DNA of 64,000 nucleotides from Micromonospora violae (lineage in GTDB: Bacteria; Actinomycetota; Actinomycetes; Mycobacteriales; Micromonosporaceae). The number at the start of each line of letters is the position of its first letter. The first letter of the stretch is position 1. Below, piece after piece: positions 8,252-18,980 of this stretch. Where the stretch lies: positions 3,720,001 through 3,784,000 of the forward strand of contig NZ_SHKK01000001.1 of the NCBI RefSeq assembly GCF_004217135.1, given 5' to 3'. The notes below the pieces were generated by a model. The model did no database searches, had not been told where the DNA came from, and was given only the letters and a program-made list of their open reading frames with translations. Position numbers and translations under genes: made by a program.

Positions 8252-9247
8252 TCACACGCGGACGAGCATCTTGCCGAGGTTGTCGCCGCGCAGCACGCCG
8301 AGGAACGCGCTCGGCGCGTTCTCGATGCCGTCCACGACCGTCTCGTCGTAGGACAGCGTGCCCTCGCGGAGCCAGCCGCCGACGTCGCGGAGGAACGCCG
8401 CCCGCACGTCGTGGTGATCGTTGACCAGGAAGCCGCGCAGGGTGAGCCGCTTGCCGATGACCAGCGCCAGGTTGCGCGGGGCGGCCGGCGGCTCGGTGGC
8501 GTTGTACTGCGCGATCATGCCGCAGATGGCGGCCCGACCGTGCAGGTTCATGGCCGAGATCGCCGCCTCCAGGTGGTCGCCGCCGACGTTGTCGAAGTAG
8601 ACGTCGACGCCGTCCGGGGCGGCCGCCCGCAGCGACTCGCGGATCCCGTCGTGGTAGTCGAAGGCGGCATCGAAGCCCAGCGCCCGCAGCCGCTCGACCT
8701 TCGCCGGGGAGCCGGCACTGCCGATCACCCGGCCGGCGCCCTTGAGCTTGGCGATCTGGCCGACCAGGCTGCCCACCGCGCCGGCCGCCGCCGAGACGAA
8801 GACCGTCTCGCCGGGCTTCATCGCGGCCACCTCCAGCAGCCCGGCGTACGCGGTCAGCCCGGTCATGCCCAGCACGCTGAGGTACGCGCTGACCGGGGCG
8901 ATGCTCGGGTCGACCGGGCGGGCCGCGGCGGCGTCGAGCAGCGAGTACTCCCGCCAGCCCAGCCCGTGCAGGACGGTGGCCCCGACGGCGATGTCCGCCG
9001 CCTCGCTGGCCACCACCTCGCCGATCGCGGCGCCGTCGAGCGGCGCGTCGAGCGCGTACGGGGCGACGTACGACTTGACGTCGTTCATCCGTCCGCGCAT
9101 GTACGGGTCGACGGACATGTACTGGTTGCGGACCACGATCTGGCCTGGTCCGGGCGTCGGGACGTCGGTCTCGACGAGCCGGAAGTTGTCCTCGGTGGGC
9201 CAGCCGACAGGGCGGCTGGCCAGGTGGATCTCACGGTTGCTGGTCAC
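8252..9247 (-). CDS. NADP-dependent MDR-type oxidoreductase (zinc-free)
   Basis: A 331-residue medium-chain reductase of the leukotriene B4 dehydrogenase/CurA-like group, expected to reduce alpha,beta-unsaturated ketones or quinones with NADPH. Visible are the N-terminal GroES-like part ([10 protein letters not shown]), the nucleotide-binding [20 protein letters not shown] loop (here [13 protein letters not shown]) near the middle, and the family FDNVGG motif. No structural zinc cysteines are present. The start is GTG at 9247 with AGGA about 7 nt upstream. It reads in the same direction as ohr and may serve electrophile detoxification. Confidence 0.88.
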   Translation of the reverse strand: MTSNREIHLASRPVGWPTEDNFRLVETDVPTPGPGQIVVRNQYMSVDPYMRGRMNDVKSYVAPYALDAPLDGAAIGEVVASEAADIAVGATVLHGLGWREYSLLDAAAARPVDPSIAPVSAYLSVLGMTGLTAYAGLLEVAAMKPGETVFVSAAAGAVGSLVGQIAKLKGAGRVIGSAGSPAKVERLRALGFDAAFDYHDGIRESLRAAAPDGVDVYFDNVGGDHLEAAISAMNLHGRAAICGMIAQYNATEPPAAPRNLALVIGKRLTLRGFLVNDHHDVRAAFLRDVGGWLREGTLSYDETVVDGIENAPSAFLGVLRGDNLGKMLVRV

Positions 9248-9294
9248 GGAGTGGTCGTCCTCTCGTGCGCGGATGGGAGCCTGGAGCCGCGCGG

Positions 9295-9735
9295 TCAGGC
9301 GGCCAGCGTCTCGCGGACGGTCAGCGTGACGTCGATGTTCCCGCGGGTGGCGTTGGAGTACGGGCAGACCTGGTGGGCCTGCTCGACCAGCTGCTCGGCG
9401 GTCTCGCGGGGCACGGCGGGCAGGTCGACGACGAGCTGCACGGTGAGCCCGAAGCCGCCGCTGCCGTTCGGGCCGATGCCCACCTCGGCGTCGACCACGG
9501 AGCCGGTCACGTCGGCCTTGGCCCGGCGGGCCACCAGCCGCAGCGCGCCGTGGAAGCAGGCCGCGTAGCCGGCGGCGAAGAGCTGCTCGGGGTTGGCCGC
9601 GCCGCCCGCGCCACCCATCTCCTTCGGCACGGCCAGGTCGAGCGTGAACGTGCCGTCGGAGGTCTCGACATGGCCGTCCCGGCCGTCGCCGCTGGCGGTC
9701 GCGGACGCGGTGTAGAGCACCTGCATGATGGTCAC
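9295..9735 (-). CDS. ohr: organic hydroperoxide resistance protein (Ohr, OsmC family)
   Basis: A 146-residue thiol peroxidase that reduces organic hydroperoxides. The two catalytic cysteines are present: C60 in YAACFHGAL and C124 in [11 protein letters not shown]. The second segment is the signature that separates Ohr from OsmC. The GTG at 9735 overlaps the stop of ohrR as GTGA, indicating translational coupling. An ATG at 9726 (MQVLYTA) with AGGAG about 10 nt ahead is an equally reasonable start and gives 143 residues. It is co-transcribed with ohrR and thus probably induced by peroxide through loss of OhrR binding. Confidence 0.95.
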   Translation of the reverse strand: MTIMQVLYTASATASGDGRDGHVETSDGTFTLDLAVPKEMGGAGGAANPEQLFAAGYAACFHGALRLVARRAKADVTGSVVDAEVGIGPNGSGGFGLTVQLVVDLPAVPRETAEQLVEQAHQVCPYSNATRGNIDVTLTVRETLAA

Positions 9736-10178
9736 TGCTCCTTCTGTCGGTGGATGGTGTCGGTGACCCGCAGGAGGGTGTCGCGCAGCGCGACAAGCTC
9801 ATCGAGGCCCAGCCCGGTGGCCTGCGCGATCCGCATCGGGACGTCGCAGAGCTGCTCGCGCAGCGCCCGGCCCTGCTCGGTGAGGCCCACCTCGACCCGC
9901 CGCTCGTCGCGGGCCGACCGCCGCCGCACCACCAGGCCCGCCCCCTCCAGCCGCTTGAGCAGCGGGGAGAGCGTGCCGGAGTCCAGCTGCAGCTCGGTGC
10001 CCAACTCGGACACCGTGGGGGCGTCGTCGGGACGCTCCCAGAGCACCAGCAGCACCAGGTACTGCGGGTAGGTCAGCCCGACCTCGTCGAGGATCGGCCG
10101 GTAGACGTCGGTCAGTGCGCGCGACGCGGCGTAGAGCGCGAAGCACACCTGCCGGCGCAGCACCAGGTCATCGGTCAC
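9732..10178 (-). CDS. ohrR: OhrR-type MarR redox-sensing repressor
   Basis: A 148-residue MarR-family winged-helix regulator. C12 in [15 protein letters not shown] is the position of the reactive cysteine of OhrR proteins, whose oxidation by hydroperoxides releases DNA. The winged helix lies around residues 50-100 ([32 protein letters not shown], then [11 protein letters not shown]). A longer frame starts inside the operator palindrome at 10211. GTG at 10178 is chosen because a TACTGT -10 box lies 6 nt upstream. It is the first gene of an ohrR-ohr operon and is expected to repress itself and ohr. Confidence 0.92.
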   Translation of the reverse strand: MTDDLVLRRQVCFALYAASRALTDVYRPILDEVGLTYPQYLVLLVLWERPDDAPTVSELGTELQLDSGTLSPLLKRLEGAGLVVRRRSARDERRVEVGLTEQGRALREQLCDVPMRIAQATGLGLDELVALRDTLLRVTDTIHRQKEQ

Positions 10179-10184
10179 CAGTGA

Positions 10185-10213
10185 ACAGTAGCCCACAATT
10201 AAGTTGTGCACAA
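10185..10213 (-). promoter_or_regulatory. ohrR-ohr promoter
   Basis: The -35 is TTGTGC (10213-10208), followed by a 17-bp spacer and the -10 TACTGT (10190-10185). Six nt then lead to the GTG at 10178, which predicts a leaderless message. The OhrR operator covers the -35 and most of the spacer. Confidence 0.65.
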
Positions 10214-10217
10214 CTTA
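10194..10217. promoter_or_regulatory. OhrR operator, overlapping palindromes
   Basis: TAAGTTGTGCACAACTTA (10200-10217) is a perfect 18-bp palindrome. It overlaps CACAATTAAGTTGTG (10194-10208), an inverted repeat with the ACAATT-like half-sites known from OhrR operators such as that of Bacillus subtilis. The arrangement suggests two dimers or a shifted dimer on the promoter. Confidence 0.7.
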
Positions 10218-10270
10218 CCTGGTCGCGGTGCGGCCGGCAGGCCGCCCGAACGCGCCACCGGACGCATACC

Positions 10271-10660
10271 TCAGCGATCGCCGAGGTACGCCTCCAACTC
10301 CACCTCGACCAGGTGCTCCGGGTCCAACAGACCCGCCACCACCACCAGGGTCGCCGCCGGCCGGACCGCGCCGAAGATCGCGTTGTGCGCCCGGCCCACC
10401 TCGTCGGCGTGCCGCCGGTCCGTCACGTACATCCTGGTCCGGACCACGTCGCCCGGCTCCGCACCCACCTCAGCGAGCGCGGCCAGACCGATCCGCAGCG
10501 CCTGCGCGGTCTGCGCGGCGGGATCACCGACGTGCACCACCCGGCCATCCACCGTCGCCGTGCACCCGGCCGTCCAGGCCAGCTCACCGGCCCGAACCAC
10601 CCGGGAATACCCGTAGCGCTGCTCCCACGGACCTCCCGAGGAGAGCCGGGTCGTCGTCAC
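10271..10660 (-). CDS. RidA family protein (enamine/imine deaminase fold)
   Basis: A 129-residue YjgF/YER057c/UK114 family member. Such proteins are trimeric and hydrolyse reactive enamine or imine intermediates released by PLP enzymes. The conserved arginine in [11 protein letters not shown] (R76) and the C-terminal VEVELEAYL segment are present. The GTG start overlaps the priA stop as GTGA, so it is translationally coupled at the end of the his operon. Substrate specificity within the family is not certain. Confidence 0.88.
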   Translation of the reverse strand: MTTTRLSSGGPWEQRYGYSRVVRAGELAWTAGCTATVDGRVVHVGDPAAQTAQALRIGLAALAEVGAEPGDVVRTRMYVTDRRHADEVGRAHNAIFGAVRPAATLVVVAGLLDPEHLVEVELEAYLGDR

Positions 10661-11382
10661 ACCTCGGCCAACGTCCGCAGCGCCTCGGCCACCGTGAAGG
10701 CACCCGCGTAGAGCGCCTTACCGGCGATGACGCCCTCCACCCCGACCGACTCCAGGGTCGCCAACGCCCGCAGGTCGTCCAGGGTGGACACGCCACCCGA
10801 GGCGATCACCGGCCGGTCGGTACGGGCACACACCTCCCGCAGCAGTTCCAGGTTCGGCCCACGCATCGTGCCGTCCTTGGTGATGTCGGTGACCACGTAC
10901 CGGCTCGCGCCCGCCTTGTCCAGCCGCTCCAGCACCTCGTACAGGTCACCGCCGTCACGGGTCCACCCCCGCGCCGACAGCGTCTGACCCCGCACGTCCA
11001 GCCCGATGGCCACCCGGTCGCCGTACTCCGCGACCACCCGGTCACACCAGACCGGGTCCTCCAACGCGGCCGTCCCGATGTTCACCCGGGCCGCCCCGGT
11101 GCCCAGCGCCGCCCGCAACGACTCGTCGTCACGGATGCCGCCGGAGAGCTCCACCTTCACGTCCAGTTGACGCACCACCTCCGCGAGCAGGTGCGCGTTG
11201 GTGCCCCGACCGAACGCCGCGTCCAGGTCGACCAGGTGGATCCAGTCCGCGCCGTCCTGCTGCCAGGCCAGCGCCGCGTCCAACGGGTCGCCGTAGATGC
11301 TCTCGCTTCCGACGGCGCCCTGCACGAGCCGGACGGCCCGGCCGTCGGCGACATCCACGGCGGGTAACAGGGTGAGGCTCAC
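10657..11382 (-). CDS. priA: PriA, bifunctional phosphoribosyl isomerase (HisA/TrpF)
   Basis: A 241-residue (beta/alpha)8 barrel. In actinobacteria this enzyme isomerises both ProFAR (histidine pathway) and PRA (tryptophan pathway). Acid/base aspartates are D10 (PAVDVADG) and D170 (TDITKDGT). The [12 protein letters not shown] loop is of the PriA rather than the plain HisA kind. Phosphate-binding glycines (SGGIR, ASGGVS) are intact. No trpF is seen in the window, consistent with the dual role, but this is not proof. It is placed 14 bp after the 107-aa membrane gene in the his operon. Confidence 0.93.
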   Translation of the reverse strand: MSLTLLPAVDVADGRAVRLVQGAVGSESIYGDPLDAALAWQQDGADWIHLVDLDAAFGRGTNAHLLAEVVRQLDVKVELSGGIRDDESLRAALGTGAARVNIGTAALEDPVWCDRVVAEYGDRVAIGLDVRGQTLSARGWTRDGGDLYEVLERLDKAGASRYVVTDITKDGTMRGPNLELLREVCARTDRPVIASGGVSTLDDLRALATLESVGVEGVIAGKALYAGAFTVAEALRTLAEV

Positions 11383-11396
11383 GGTCTTCTCCTCGA

Positions 11397-11720
11397 TCAG
11401 GTACGACGGTCCAGGGCGATCACCACGATCGCCGGCAGTACGAGCAGCAAGAGCACGATCAGCGCGATACGCAGCGCCAGGTTGTCGACGAGTGTCCAGA
11501 TCAGGATCACCGCCGCACCGGTGAGCAGCACGATCGCGGCCCGCTCACCCCGAGAGTGCCGGGCCAGCCGCCCGGATCGACCCCGCCGCAACTGCGGCGT
11601 CAACCGGCGGAGCACCGCGCGACGACGCTGCCGGCGAGCGACCTGACGCTGCCGGACCGCCCGCTCCCGGGCCTGCTCCGCCTCCCGCTCCGCCCGCCGG
11701 CGGGCGCGCTCCCGGCTCAC
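11397..11720 (-). CDS. small basic membrane protein in the his operon
   Basis: A 107-residue protein of unknown function. The first 55 residues are extremely arginine-rich (about 25 Arg). They are followed by two hydrophobic segments, about residues 61-78 and 82-103, ending in LDRRT. The topology is probably a cytoplasmic basic arm with a membrane hairpin. The start is GTG at 11720 without a convincing ribosome site. It lies between hisH and priA with gaps of 36 and 14 bp, so it is probably co-transcribed. A role in histidine synthesis is not implied by sequence. Confidence 0.65.
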   Translation of the reverse strand: MSRERARRRAEREAEQARERAVRQRQVARRQRRRAVLRRLTPQLRRGRSGRLARHSRGERAAIVLLTGAAVILIWTLVDNLALRIALIVLLLLVLPAIVVIALDRRT

Positions 11721-11756
11721 CGCGACGCCCGCCGGCCGGGCACCGCGCGACGACGC

Positions 11757-12389
11757 TCAGCCACCGCTGGGCAACGTGGCCAGCCAGTTGCGCAGCAGCG
11801 CGGCACCGGTGTCGGCGGACTTCTCCGGGTGGAACTGGGCCGCCGACAACGGGCCACGCTCCACCGCCGCGACGAAATCCGTGTCGTGGTGGGCGGTGGT
11901 CACCGTGGCACCGGCAGCCGCCAGCGCCGCCGGGTCGCCCATCGCGTACGAGTGGACGAAGTAGAACCGGCTCTGCTCCGGCAACCCGGCGAACAGCACC
12001 GACCCCCGGGGCGCCCGAACCGTGTTCCAGCCCATGTGCGGCAGCCGGGTCGCGGCCAGCCGGGTCACCCCGCCCGGCAGCAGCCCCAGCCCCTTCGTCA
12101 CCACGCCGTGCTCGTCACCGTGCTCGAAGAGCACCTGCATGCCCACGCAGATGCCCAGCACCGGCCGGCCAGCAGCCACCCGCTCGGCGATCACCGGGCC
12201 GGCACCCAGCGCCTCGATCCCCGCCATGCACGCCGCGTACGCGCCCACACCCGGCACCACCAGACCATCGGCGGCAGCCGCCGCGGCCAGGTCGTCGGTC
12301 ACCCGGACGCTCGCCCCGGCCGCGGCCAACGCCCGCTCCGCCGACCGCAGGTTGCCCGAGCCGTAGTCGAGCACCACCACGTCACTCAT
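11757..12389 (-). CDS. hisH: imidazole glycerol phosphate synthase, glutaminase subunit
   Basis: A 210-residue class I glutamine amidotransferase that supplies ammonia to HisF. The triad is visible: nucleophile C81 in GICVGMQ, and H187 and E189 in QFHPEKS. ATG at 12389 (MSDVVVLDYGSGN) is the standard HisH start. The open frame extends 44 codons further upstream but that part is the antisense shape of the small membrane gene. Confidence 0.95.
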   Translation of the reverse strand: MSDVVVLDYGSGNLRSAERALAAAGASVRVTDDLAAAAAADGLVVPGVGAYAACMAGIEALGAGPVIAERVAAGRPVLGICVGMQVLFEHGDEHGVVTKGLGLLPGGVTRLAATRLPHMGWNTVRAPRGSVLFAGLPEQSRFYFVHSYAMGDPAALAAAGATVTTAHHDTDFVAAVERGPLSAAQFHPEKSADTGAALLRNWLATLPSGG

Positions 12390-12402
12390 GTCGTCACCCC
12401 GC

Positions 12403-12573
12403 TCACCCGTTCTCCGGCAGCAGCCGCAGCACGCCGGCGACCGTGGCCAGCACCGCGAGCGCAGCGGTGACCAGCACGGCGGCCTTCGGCGCGCCCTGCC
12501 GGTAGAGCGACCAGGTGCCACCCACCAGCACCCCGGCCAGGATCAACAACAACGTCGGCAACGCGGCACCCAT
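12403..12573 (-). CDS. 56-aa two-helix membrane protein
   Basis: A very small gene between hisB and hisH. Residues about 2-20 (AALPTLLLILAGVLVGGTW) and 30-50 (AAVLVTAALAVLATVAGVL) are hydrophobic, separated by a short RQGAPK loop, predicting a membrane hairpin. Its ATG overlaps the hisB stop in TGATG, so translation is coupled. The stop at 12403 is 13 bp before the hisH ATG. Tight coupling and codon use like its neighbours argue that it is a real gene. Function unknown. Confidence 0.7.
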   Translation of the reverse strand: MGAALPTLLLILAGVLVGGTWSLYRQGAPKAAVLVTAALAVLATVAGVLRLLPENG

Positions 12574-13184
12574 CAGAGAGCACCCTTCGTGCTGGGGATC
12601 GCCCCGGCGGACCGCGGATCGATCGAGGTGGCCTCGCGCAACGCGCGGGAGACCGCCTTGAACTGCGCCTCCACCACGTGGTGCGCGTCCGGGTGACCGC
12701 CCGGCCGGGCCGCCCGCAACACGTCGACGTGCAACGTGACCCGGGCCGCCTGGCCGAAGGACTCCCAGATGTGCCGGGTCATGCTGGTCGCGTACACCGG
12801 CCCGATGTAGGGGGCGAGCACCGGCTCGTCGTGCACCACGTACGGCCGACCGGAGAGGTCCACCGCGGCCCGGACCAACACCTCGTCCATCGGCACGGTC
12901 GCCGAGCCGTACCGCCGGATGCCGGCCTTGTCGCCCAGCGCCTGGTCGAACGCCGCGCCCAGGGCGAGCGCGGTGTCCTCAATCGTGTGGTGCGCGTCGA
13001 TCTCCAGGTCACCGACGGTGCGCACGGTCAGGTCGAAGCCGCCGTGCCGGGCGATCTGGTGCAGCATGTGGTCGTAGAAGCCGACGCCGGTGCTGATCTC
13101 GGCGGTGCCGGTGCCGTCGAGATCGATCTCGACGAGAACCTTGGTCTCCTTGGTGATCCGCTCCACCCGGGCGGTCCGACTCAT
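12573..13184 (-). CDS. hisB: imidazoleglycerol-phosphate dehydratase
   Basis: A 203-residue monofunctional HisB that dehydrates imidazole glycerol phosphate to imidazole acetol phosphate in a Mn-dependent 24-mer. The two HHxxED-like metal motifs are present: DAHHTIEDTALALG and DAHHVVEAQFKA. GFYDHMLHQIARHGGFD near residues 35-50 is also typical. ATG at 13184 is preferred over the longer frame because GAAAGG lies about 9 nt upstream. The 46 bp before it contain a dispersed repeat that also forms the hisC 3' end. Confidence 0.96.
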   Translation of the reverse strand: MSRTARVERITKETKVLVEIDLDGTGTAEISTGVGFYDHMLHQIARHGGFDLTVRTVGDLEIDAHHTIEDTALALGAAFDQALGDKAGIRRYGSATVPMDEVLVRAAVDLSGRPYVVHDEPVLAPYIGPVYATSMTRHIWESFGQAARVTLHVDVLRAARPGGHPDAHHVVEAQFKAVSRALREATSIDPRSAGAIPSTKGAL

Positions 13185-13202
13185 TGCTGTGCAACCTTTC
13201 GT

Positions 13203-15677
<2,475 letters not shown>

Positions 15678-15684
15678 CCTTGCG

Positions 15685-15690
15685 AGTCTA
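15685..15690 (-). promoter_or_regulatory. -10 element of the his operon, leaderless hisD
   Basis: TAGACT precedes the hisD GTG by 7 nt. No good -35 is visible. A leaderless hisD message leaves no room for a histidine leader peptide, so ribosome-mediated attenuation at this promoter is unlikely. Confidence 0.5.
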
Positions 15691-15770
15691 GGCGGCCGGC
15701 CCGACGTCCACCCGAGCCGCCCGTACGCCGGGACGGTGAGCCGGGCCACGCCCGGGGGGACGAGATTGGT

Positions 15771-15776
15771 TAGGCT
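15771..15776 (+). promoter_or_regulatory. -10 element of the Lon-domain gene
   Basis: TAGGCT lies 7 nt before the GTG at 15784, mirroring the hisD arrangement on the other strand of the same 106-bp intergenic region. Confidence 0.5.
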
Positions 15777-15783
15777 CGACGAT

Positions 15784-16488
15784 GTGACCGCACGGCTGCC
15801 GGTGTTCCCGCTCGCAACGGTGCTCTTTCCCGGGTTGGTGCTGCCGCTGCACATCTTCGAGGAGCGTTACCGGGCCCTGGTCCGACACCTGGTCGACCTG
15901 CCCGAGGGTGCCCCGCGCGAGTTCGGCGTGGTGGCCATCCAGGCCGGCTGGGAGGTCGCGTCCACCGGCCCCGGCGGCCGGGCGACGCCGAGCGCCGGCG
16001 AGGTCACGCTGCACGAGGTGGGCTGCACCGCCGAGCTGCGCCAGGTGACCGAGCTGGCCGATGGTGGTTTCGACATCGTCACGGTCGGCCGCCGCCGGTT
16101 CCGGATCGCCGAGGTCGACGACAGCGCCGAGCCCTACCTGACGGCGGACGTCGAGTGGCTGCCCGACCCGGGCGGCCCGGACGAGGTGGCCGACCTGCTG
16201 GCCGCCCGGGTGATCGCGGTGTTCCGGCAGTACCTCGGGCTGATCCGCTCCGACCCGGAGGAGATCTCCGAGCAGCTGCCGGAGGACCCGACGGTGCTGT
16301 CGCACCTGGTGGCCGCGACCGCGGCGCTCACCGTCGACGACCGCCAGCGACTGCTGGCGATCGACGACACCGCCGCCCGGCTCCGCGCCGAGCTGCGGTT
16401 GCTCAACCGCGAGGCGGCTCTGCTGCGTCAGGTGCGGGCGGTTCCGGTGCCGCTGGCGGAGCTGGCGTCCCCGCCGACACCCAACTGA
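15784..16488 (+). CDS. Lon N-terminal (substrate-binding) domain protein
   Basis: A 234-residue protein made only of the Lon LAN/PUA-like substrate-binding domain, starting [31 protein letters not shown], which is typical. There is no ATPase or protease domain, so it cannot be a protease by itself. Similar stand-alone proteins are widespread in bacteria with unknown role. The start is GTG at 15784; an upstream ATG at 15782 is immediately followed by TGA. Its last 86 bp overlap the converging membrane gene. Confidence 0.85.
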   Translation: MTARLPVFPLATVLFPGLVLPLHIFEERYRALVRHLVDLPEGAPREFGVVAIQAGWEVASTGPGGRATPSAGEVTLHEVGCTAELRQVTELADGGFDIVTVGRRRFRIAEVDDSAEPYLTADVEWLPDPGGPDEVADLLAARVIAVFRQYLGLIRSDPEEISEQLPEDPTVLSHLVAATAALTVDDRQRLLAIDDTAARLRAELRLLNREAALLRQVRAVPVPLAELASPPTPN

Positions 16489-17221
16489 ACTCCCCCGGCT
16501 CGGGCTCCGGGCGTAGCCCCGGCCACCGTGACCAGCCGGCCAGCAGGGTGTACATGACCGCGGCCCCGAACGCCGGCAGCAGCAGGTTGCCGTGCGGCAC
16601 CGGCAACACGCCGAGCAGCCAGTCCACGCCACCGGCGCGCAGGTCGGCGGGTTTGCTGAAGGCCTGCCCGGCCGGGGCGGTAGCCAGCAACCGGTCGAAG
16701 GTGGCCAGGCCGATCCGCCGCCCCACCTGCCAGGCCACCGGCGCGGCGAGCAGGGTGCCGAGCACCACGGCGACCAGCCCGACCGGGCCGCGTCGCCGAC
16801 GCAGCACGAACCACAGGACGAGCGCCACGAGCAGCCCGAAGGCGAGCCCGAGCAGGCTGAACCAGCCGTCGGCGGCGATCGGCTGCTCCGGCTGCGGCTC
16901 GGCGTAGATCGCCCCCTCTGCGGTCTTGAGCACCGGGGTGTCCGGCGCGAGCGCGGCCCAGAGCAGCCCGAGCGGAACACCCAGCGCGGCCAACGCGAGC
17001 ACCGCGCCCAGCACCGTCGCCACGGTACGCAGCGGACGACGCGGCTCGTCGAACCGGAGCTCCAGCACGCTCTGGTATGCCGTCGAGGCCGGCAGCTGGC
17101 CCGGGCCGACCGGCGGTGTCGCGGCCGACAGGTCGGCCGGCGGCGGTGTCGCGCCCGGCGTACGGGATGGTTGGTCGGGCTCGTCGACGGGCCGCTCAGG
17201 GTCGGGGTTGTCCGGGCTCAC
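16403..17221 (-). CDS. multi-pass membrane protein, function unknown
   Basis: A 272-residue protein. It has a 60-residue Pro/Asp-rich cytoplasmic start, then hydrophobic segments around residues 66-92, 119-139, 145-165 and 215-230, and a Pro/Ala-rich tail. I do not recognise the family with certainty; it has the look of DUF2567-like actinobacterial proteins. The start is GTG at 17221. It follows the ParA-like gene by 56 bp and may form a transcription unit with it. The 3' end overlaps the Lon-domain gene by 86 bp on the opposite strand. Confidence 0.65.
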   Translation of the reverse strand: MSPDNPDPERPVDEPDQPSRTPGATPPPADLSAATPPVGPGQLPASTAYQSVLELRFDEPRRPLRTVATVLGAVLALAALGVPLGLLWAALAPDTPVLKTAEGAIYAEPQPEQPIAADGWFSLLGLAFGLLVALVLWFVLRRRRGPVGLVAVVLGTLLAAPVAWQVGRRIGLATFDRLLATAPAGQAFSKPADLRAGGVDWLLGVLPVPHGNLLLPAFGAAVMYTLLAGWSRWPGLRPEPEPGEFSWVSAGTPAPPAAPEPPAPDAAEPPRG

Positions 17222-17277
17222 CCGATGATCCTCTCAGGCCCGGTGGGAGGCCGGGGCTCCGGTGGTGGCAGTCCAGC

Positions 17278-18906
17278 TCACCGGGCGAACGGCTCCACCA
17301 TCATCGCCGCCGCCCGCAGCCACGCCTGCCGGGTCTCCGGCTGGAGCTGGTGGTACTCGATCGACGACCCGGTCTCCAGAGCCGGGTCGTACGGCACCAC
17401 GGCCACCCCACGGGTACGGGTGGCGAAGTGCCGCTCCAGGTCGTCCTGGAGGGTGGAGCGACCCGGGGTGGGGCAGGAGATGAGGGTGATCGCGTTGTCC
17501 GCCAACTCGCCCATGCCCTCCTCGTGCAGCAGGTCGAGCATCCAGTCCGCGCTGAACGCCGCGTCCTCCCGGGGCACGGTGGTCACCACCAGCTGGTCGG
17601 CGGCCTGCATCACCGTGCGCCAGTTGGGGCTCTCCACGTTGTTGCCGGTGTCCACGCAGACCACGTCGTGGGTGCGCCGCAGCAGCTCCAGCACCCGACG
17701 GACGGTGAACTGGTCCAGTCGCTGGGCGAAGCGCGGGCTCTCCTCGCCGGCCAGCACGTCGTACGAGCCGTCGGAGGCGTGCCGTAGGTAGTCGTCCAGC
17801 CGGTCCAGCAGGGTCGCGCCCTCCAGGATCTCGATCTGGGCCAGGTCGCTGATCAGGTGCCGGATCGTCCGTGCGTGTCGGGCACTGCCGGCGCGCAGGC
17901 CGAGGGTGCCGCGCAGCTCGTTGTCGTCCCAGGCCAGCACGCCCTTGCCGCGGACGCTGCCGACCGTGGCCGCGGCGAGCACCGTGGCGGTCGTCTTGTG
18001 CACCCCGCCCTTGGGGTTGGCGAAGGCGAGCACCCGGGGCGTGCCCAGGTCCCGTTGGAGCACCCCGTTGGCGCGCTCCTGCTCCTGGTCGACGGTCTGC
18101 GGCCGCCACTCGATCCGGGCCGGGTAGGCGCGTTCGGCGACCGCCGAGCCGACCGCCGGGACGGGTGGTGGCGCCACGGGAGGGGCGACGGGCGGCGGGG
18201 CGACGGGCGGCGGGGCGACCGGTGGGGGCGGTGGCGCGGTCGCCGGGTAGCCGGTCTCCGGCTGGTAGCCGGTCTCCAGCAGCGCGTACCGCGACTCCAC
18301 CGGCGGGTCACCCGGCCGGTAGCCGTTGTCCAGCAACGCGTAGCGCGACGGGACCGGCTCGGGGCCACGCGACGGCGGCTCGGGCTCGGCCCGGTACGTC
18401 GGATCGGCCCGGTAACCCGGCTCGGGCCGGTACCCCGGCTCCGCGCGGTAGCCGGGATCGGCCCGGTAGCCGGGCTCAGCGCGGTAGTCCGGCTGCTCGG
18501 TCCGGTACGCCGGCTCGGCGCGGTAGTCCGGCTCGGCCCGGTACGCCGGCTCGGCGCGATAGTCCGGTTCGGCCCGATAGCCCGGCTCGGAGCGGTACGC
18601 CGGCTCAGCCCGGTAGGCGGGGTCGACCCGGTAGGTCGCCTCGGCCCGGTAACCAGGCTCCGCGCCGTACGAGAGGTCGGCCGGATGCCCGATGGCGGGT
18701 GCCCGCCCGGCGTAACCGTTGGGGGCCGCACGCCGTGGCAGCTGGTCCGGCGGCGGCTCATCGCCGCGCCGTTCCGGCTCGGCCTGCTCCGCGCCGCGAC
18801 CGCCCAACCGGGCACGGTCCAACAACGCGCGCCACCGCGGCGCTGGTTCGGCCGGCCGGCCCCAGCCGGTCTCACTGCCCTCCACGGCCCGCCCTCCCAG
18901 CGCCAT
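17278..18906 (-). CDS. ParA/MinD-like ATPase with hexapeptide-repeat N-terminal arm
   Basis: A 542-residue two-part protein. Residues 79-175 form 16 imperfect copies of x-Y-R-A-E-P, followed by two SRYALL(D/E) copies and a PVAPPP-rich linker (about 221-250). From about 290 there is a SIMIBI-class ATPase: Walker A NPKGGVHKTT (297-306), in which the usual second glycine pair GVGK reads GVHK, and a Walker B-like DVVCVDTGNN (414-423). The layout recalls the EspI-like and other disordered-arm MinD proteins of actinobacteria that act near secretion or polar complexes; the partner is unknown. ATG at 18906 has GGAG upstream. Confidence 0.75.
   Translation of the reverse strand: MALGGRAVEGSETGWGRPAEPAPRWRALLDRARLGGRGAEQAEPERRGDEPPPDQLPRRAAPNGYAGRAPAIGHPADLSYGAEPGYRAEATYRVDPAYRAEPAYRSEPGYRAEPDYRAEPAYRAEPDYRAEPAYRTEQPDYRAEPGYRADPGYRAEPGYRPEPGYRADPTYRAEPEPPSRGPEPVPSRYALLDNGYRPGDPPVESRYALLETGYQPETGYPATAPPPPPVAPPPVAPPPVAPPVAPPPVPAVGSAVAERAYPARIEWRPQTVDQEQERANGVLQRDLGTPRVLAFANPKGGVHKTTATVLAAATVGSVRGKGVLAWDDNELRGTLGLRAGSARHARTIRHLISDLAQIEILEGATLLDRLDDYLRHASDGSYDVLAGEESPRFAQRLDQFTVRRVLELLRRTHDVVCVDTGNNVESPNWRTVMQAADQLVVTTVPREDAAFSADWMLDLLHEEGMGELADNAITLISCPTPGRSTLQDDLERHFATRTRGVAVVPYDPALETGSSIEYHQLQPETRQAWLRAAAMMVEPFAR
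18382..18672 (-). repeat. 18-bp tandem coding repeat (x-Y-R-A-E-P)
   Basis: Sixteen imperfect 18-bp units in frame in the ParA-like gene. Unit variants include GYRAEP, AYRAEP, DYRAEP, TYRVDP and one 7-residue unit AYRTEQP. The encoded arm is rich in Tyr and Arg and probably disordered. Confidence 0.9.
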
Positions 18907-18980
18907 CGATCTCCGTCTGACAGGCTACGAACCCAACCCTATTCGGACCACACCTCAGAGCGCACACCAGCCGACGCAGA

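Noticed and set aside
9292..9735. OsmC rather than Ohr
   Set aside because: The [11 protein letters not shown] second-cysteine segment and the adjacent OhrR-type regulator favour Ohr.
10204..11367. Plus-strand frame of 387 codons opposite ridA and priA
   Set aside because: Antisense to conserved genes and begins inside the OhrR operator.
18382..18672. CRISPR-like regular array
   Set aside because: Units are 18 bp without spacers and keep one reading frame encoding x-Y-R-A-E-P; it is a coding repeat.
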